64,000 nucleotides of DNA from Halorhabdus salina. Lineage in GTDB: Archaea; Halobacteriota; Halobacteria; Halobacteriales; Haloarculaceae. The translations under genes and the position numbers were made by a program. The stretch is taken from NCBI RefSeq assembly GCF_013839425.1, contig NZ_JACDNP010000008.1, positions 62,001 through 126,000 on the forward strand, given 5' to 3'. The notes below the pieces were generated by a model. It did not search any database and had not been told where the DNA came from. It saw only the letters and a list, made by a program, of their open reading frames with translations. Positions 62,175 through 64,000 of this stretch are shown here, one piece after another. Position 1 is the first letter of the stretch; the number at the start of each line of letters is the position of its first letter.

Positions 62175-63194
62175 CTATTCCGAGACGGCAACGACCTGCT
62201 TGCCGATGTTGTCACCCGAAAACAGCCCGAGGAACGCATCCGGGGCGTTTTCGAGTCCCGAGACGATCGTCTCCCGGTGGACAAGCTCCCCGGACGCGAC
62301 CCAGGCGCCGAGTTGCTGGCTGGCTTCCTCGAATCGGGTCACGTAGTCACCGACCAGGAGCCCCTGGACGGTTGCACGCGGCGCGATAAGTTGTGGGAGT
62401 TTCCGGGGTCCAGTCGGGACGCCTTCGTCGTTATAGTGCGCGATCTGTCCGCAGACGGCGACTCGTGCGTCGAGGTTCAGTTTCGTGAAGACGGCGTCGG
62501 TGATCGGGCCACCGACGTTATCGAAGTAGACGTCGACGCCGTCGGGCGCCACGTCGTCGAGTGCCCCTCGGTAGTCCGAAACCTCTTTGTAATTGATCGC
62601 AGCGTCGAACCCGAGATCCTCGGTAAGCCATTCGATTTTCCGGTCCGACCCGGCAAATCCGATGACTCGACAGCCGTTCAGTTTCGCGATCTGGCCGACA
62701 ACGGACCCGACCGCACCGGCCGCACCCGACACGACGACCGTCTCGCCCGGCTTGGGGTCGCCGACATCCAGCAGGCCGTAGTAGGCCGTTCGTCCGGGCA
62801 TACCCAGCACACCGAGGTATGCAGGCGGGTCGGCGACCGACGCGTCGACCGGCGCGACGTCCTCGGCATCCAACACTGTGTAGTCAGCCCATGTGCCGTT
62901 GCCCGTCACGAGGTCGCCTTCGTCGTAGCTTTCACTCTCACTTTCGAGGACTTCACCGACGATGGTCCCTTGCATTGGCTCTCCAACCTCCCAAGGCTCG
63001 GCGTACGATTCGGCATCGCGCATCCGGCCGCGCATGTACGGATCGACCGAGAGATACTGTACGCGAACCAGAAGTTCGCCATGTCTGGGCTCAGGAATGT
63101 CATTTTCCTGCAGTTCGAAGCTTTCCATGTCTGGTTCGCCGTCGGGACGCTTGGCAAAAATCCACTCGCGATTTGACTCACGCATACCAGCCAT
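62175..63194 (-). CDS. NADP-dependent MDR oxidoreductase (leukotriene/CurA-type)
   Basis: The 339-residue zinc-independent medium-chain reductase has SNREWIFAKRPDGEPD at the start, VDPYMRGRMRD, and the NADPH motif VVSGAAGAVGSVVGQIAKLNGCRVIGFAGSDRK near residue 155. The C-terminal region LGAWVASGELVHRETIVSGLENAPDAFLGLFSGDNIGKQVV is typical of PTGR/CurA-type enzymes, which reduce activated double bonds. The start is ATG 63194, with a second at 63185. Confidence 0.92.
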   Translation of the reverse strand: MAGMRESNREWIFAKRPDGEPDMESFELQENDIPEPRHGELLVRVQYLSVDPYMRGRMRDAESYAEPWEVGEPMQGTIVGEVLESESESYDEGDLVTGNGTWADYTVLDAEDVAPVDASVADPPAYLGVLGMPGRTAYYGLLDVGDPKPGETVVVSGAAGAVGSVVGQIAKLNGCRVIGFAGSDRKIEWLTEDLGFDAAINYKEVSDYRGALDDVAPDGVDVYFDNVGGPITDAVFTKLNLDARVAVCGQIAHYNDEGVPTGPRKLPQLIAPRATVQGLLVGDYVTRFEEASQQLGAWVASGELVHRETIVSGLENAPDAFLGLFSGDNIGKQVVAVSE

Positions 63195-63407
63195 TCTTCG
63201 TTCGACAGCAAGGAACGTTGCGTTTTCACTCCGGCCGAGGGCGGTCCGCCACCTCGATCAGCGGACGCGGTTCCCCCCTTCTCAGTGAGAGCCCATTCAG
63301 ATCAGCCTGTCCGAACTCACCGGTAGTGGTCCTTCGACGGCGACACTGTGGCCGTTCGTCGAACCGACGGCCCATCGAAAACGACACTTCGACGCTCGCA
63401 TGCGGCC

Positions 63408-64000
63408 TTAGACGACGCGATTTTGCATCGATTCGGGAGTTCCCTTGTGGAGAATCGAGTCCACGTTCGGCGCGACGATATCAGCCAATCGTTCGTAATA
63501 CTCCGGCGTATGTCCCGACATGTGCGGCGTGATAAACACGTTTTCGAAGTCCCACAACGGGTGATCATTCGGCAGGGGTTCTGGGTCGGTCACATCGAGT
63601 GCCGCCCCCCGAAGATGATTGGCTCGTAATGCCTCGACCAGCGCGTCCGTCTCAACAATCGGCCCACGTGCCACATTGACGAGGACAGCCGAAGGCGGCA
63701 GCGTCTGTAACTCCTCGGGGCCGATAAGCCCGCGCGTTGCTTCGGTCAACGGCGAGGCGACCGCGACGTAAGCCGCGTCCGCGAGTGCCTGGTGAATCTC
63801 GTCCAATCCATAGATTTCGTCGGTTGGTCCGCCTTTCTCCGGCGTGTAGCGCACGCCGACAGTCGTCACGTCGAACCCCGCCAGTCGTTTGGCGATCGCC
63901 TGTCCGATTGCTCCCATGCCAACGATGGCAACTCGACTGCCGTCGAGCTCGCGCGACTGAAACCCTCGCCACTCGTGATGTTGCTGCTGGCGGCGGGCCC
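63408..64000 (-). CDS. D-isomer-specific 2-hydroxyacid dehydrogenase, N-terminus cut by window end
   Basis: The frame runs from the stop at 63408 to the window end. It holds the NAD site (VAIVGMGAIGQAIAKRL), LPPSAVLVNVARGPIVETDAL (Arg), TDPEPLPNDHPLW (Glu) and ITPHMSGHTPEYYERLADIV (His), so all catalytic residues of the C-terminal part are present. The internal ATG at 63917 is not the true start, since conserved sequence continues before it. Substrate could be glyoxylate, phosphoglycerate or similar. Confidence 0.9.
   Translation of the reverse strand, partial: ARRQQQHHEWRGFQSRELDGSRVAIVGMGAIGQAIAKRLAGFDVTTVGVRYTPEKGGPTDEIYGLDEIHQALADAAYVAVASPLTEATRGLIGPEELQTLPPSAVLVNVARGPIVETDALVEALRANHLRGAALDVTDPEPLPNDHPLWDFENVFITPHMSGHTPEYYERLADIVAPNVDSILHKGTPESMQNRVV

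Overview
The window is chromosomal DNA from a halophilic archaeon (class Halobacteria). The evidence is the acidic proteomes, archaeal TATA boxes about 25 bases upstream of leaderless start codons, archaeal-type ribosomal proteins (L7Ae, S28e, L24e, S17e), TmcA, CofD, a soluble Htr-type transducer, and many families seen mainly in haloarchaea. I do not assign a genus.

Layout. 1-3.1 kb: the end of a TctA-like membrane protein, then a two-membrane-protein plus XRE regulator operon, then pdxS. 3.2-11 kb: a zinc-ribbon membrane protein, an MscS channel, homoserine kinase, a membrane histidine kinase and an FAD oxidoreductase. 11-22 kb: small haloarchaeal conserved genes, a NirB-like FAD reductase, an Agl23-like membrane protein, carB, a PH-like membrane protein with an ATDET repeat tail, and methionine aminopeptidase. 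22-30.4 kb: an apparently co-regulated accessory block with an MMPL/RND exporter, a zinc-ribbon membrane protein, two TetR regulators, a small membrane protein and a squalene/phytoene-synthase-like enzyme. Three copies of one palindromic operator tie it together. 30.4-31.6 kb: a remnant of a PsiE-like gene ending at three fold-back repeats built from the 3' part of the adjacent tRNA-Arg(CCG) gene.

31.7-35.3 kb: a 2Fe-2S ferredoxin, a thiolase/DUF35 pair and an M29 aminopeptidase. 35.3-40.3 kb: a gene-poor, more AT-rich island of debris. It holds a zinc-ribbon membrane protein without a clear start, a Fic/Doc-like toxin between 19-bp direct repeats, a toxin-antitoxin locus broken by a 105-bp MITE-like element, dispersed hairpins and a Tat-exported nuclease/phosphatase-like protein. 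40.3-50 kb: ilvD, a hydrolase-TetR-SRPBCC operon, tmcA, a soluble transducer, and the rpl7ae-rps28e-rpl24e-ndk operon. 50-64 kb: mostly housekeeping genes, including a second two-membrane-protein plus XRE module, an HD phosphohydrolase, a dual-specificity phosphatase, and a tightly overlapping cofD / Dus-like / CitG-like / DUF447 run ending at rps17e. After this come asd, a zinc-independent MDR oxidoreductase and a partial 2-hydroxyacid dehydrogenase cut by the window end.

The most unusual signals are the shared operator uniting an exporter with an isoprenoid-condensing enzyme, the tRNA-derived fold-back array, the MITE-interrupted antitoxin, the paired XRE/membrane modules, and the cofD-DUF447 cluster, whose families recall C1 cofactor biosynthesis. 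All family assignments come from reading the sequence; no database search was run.
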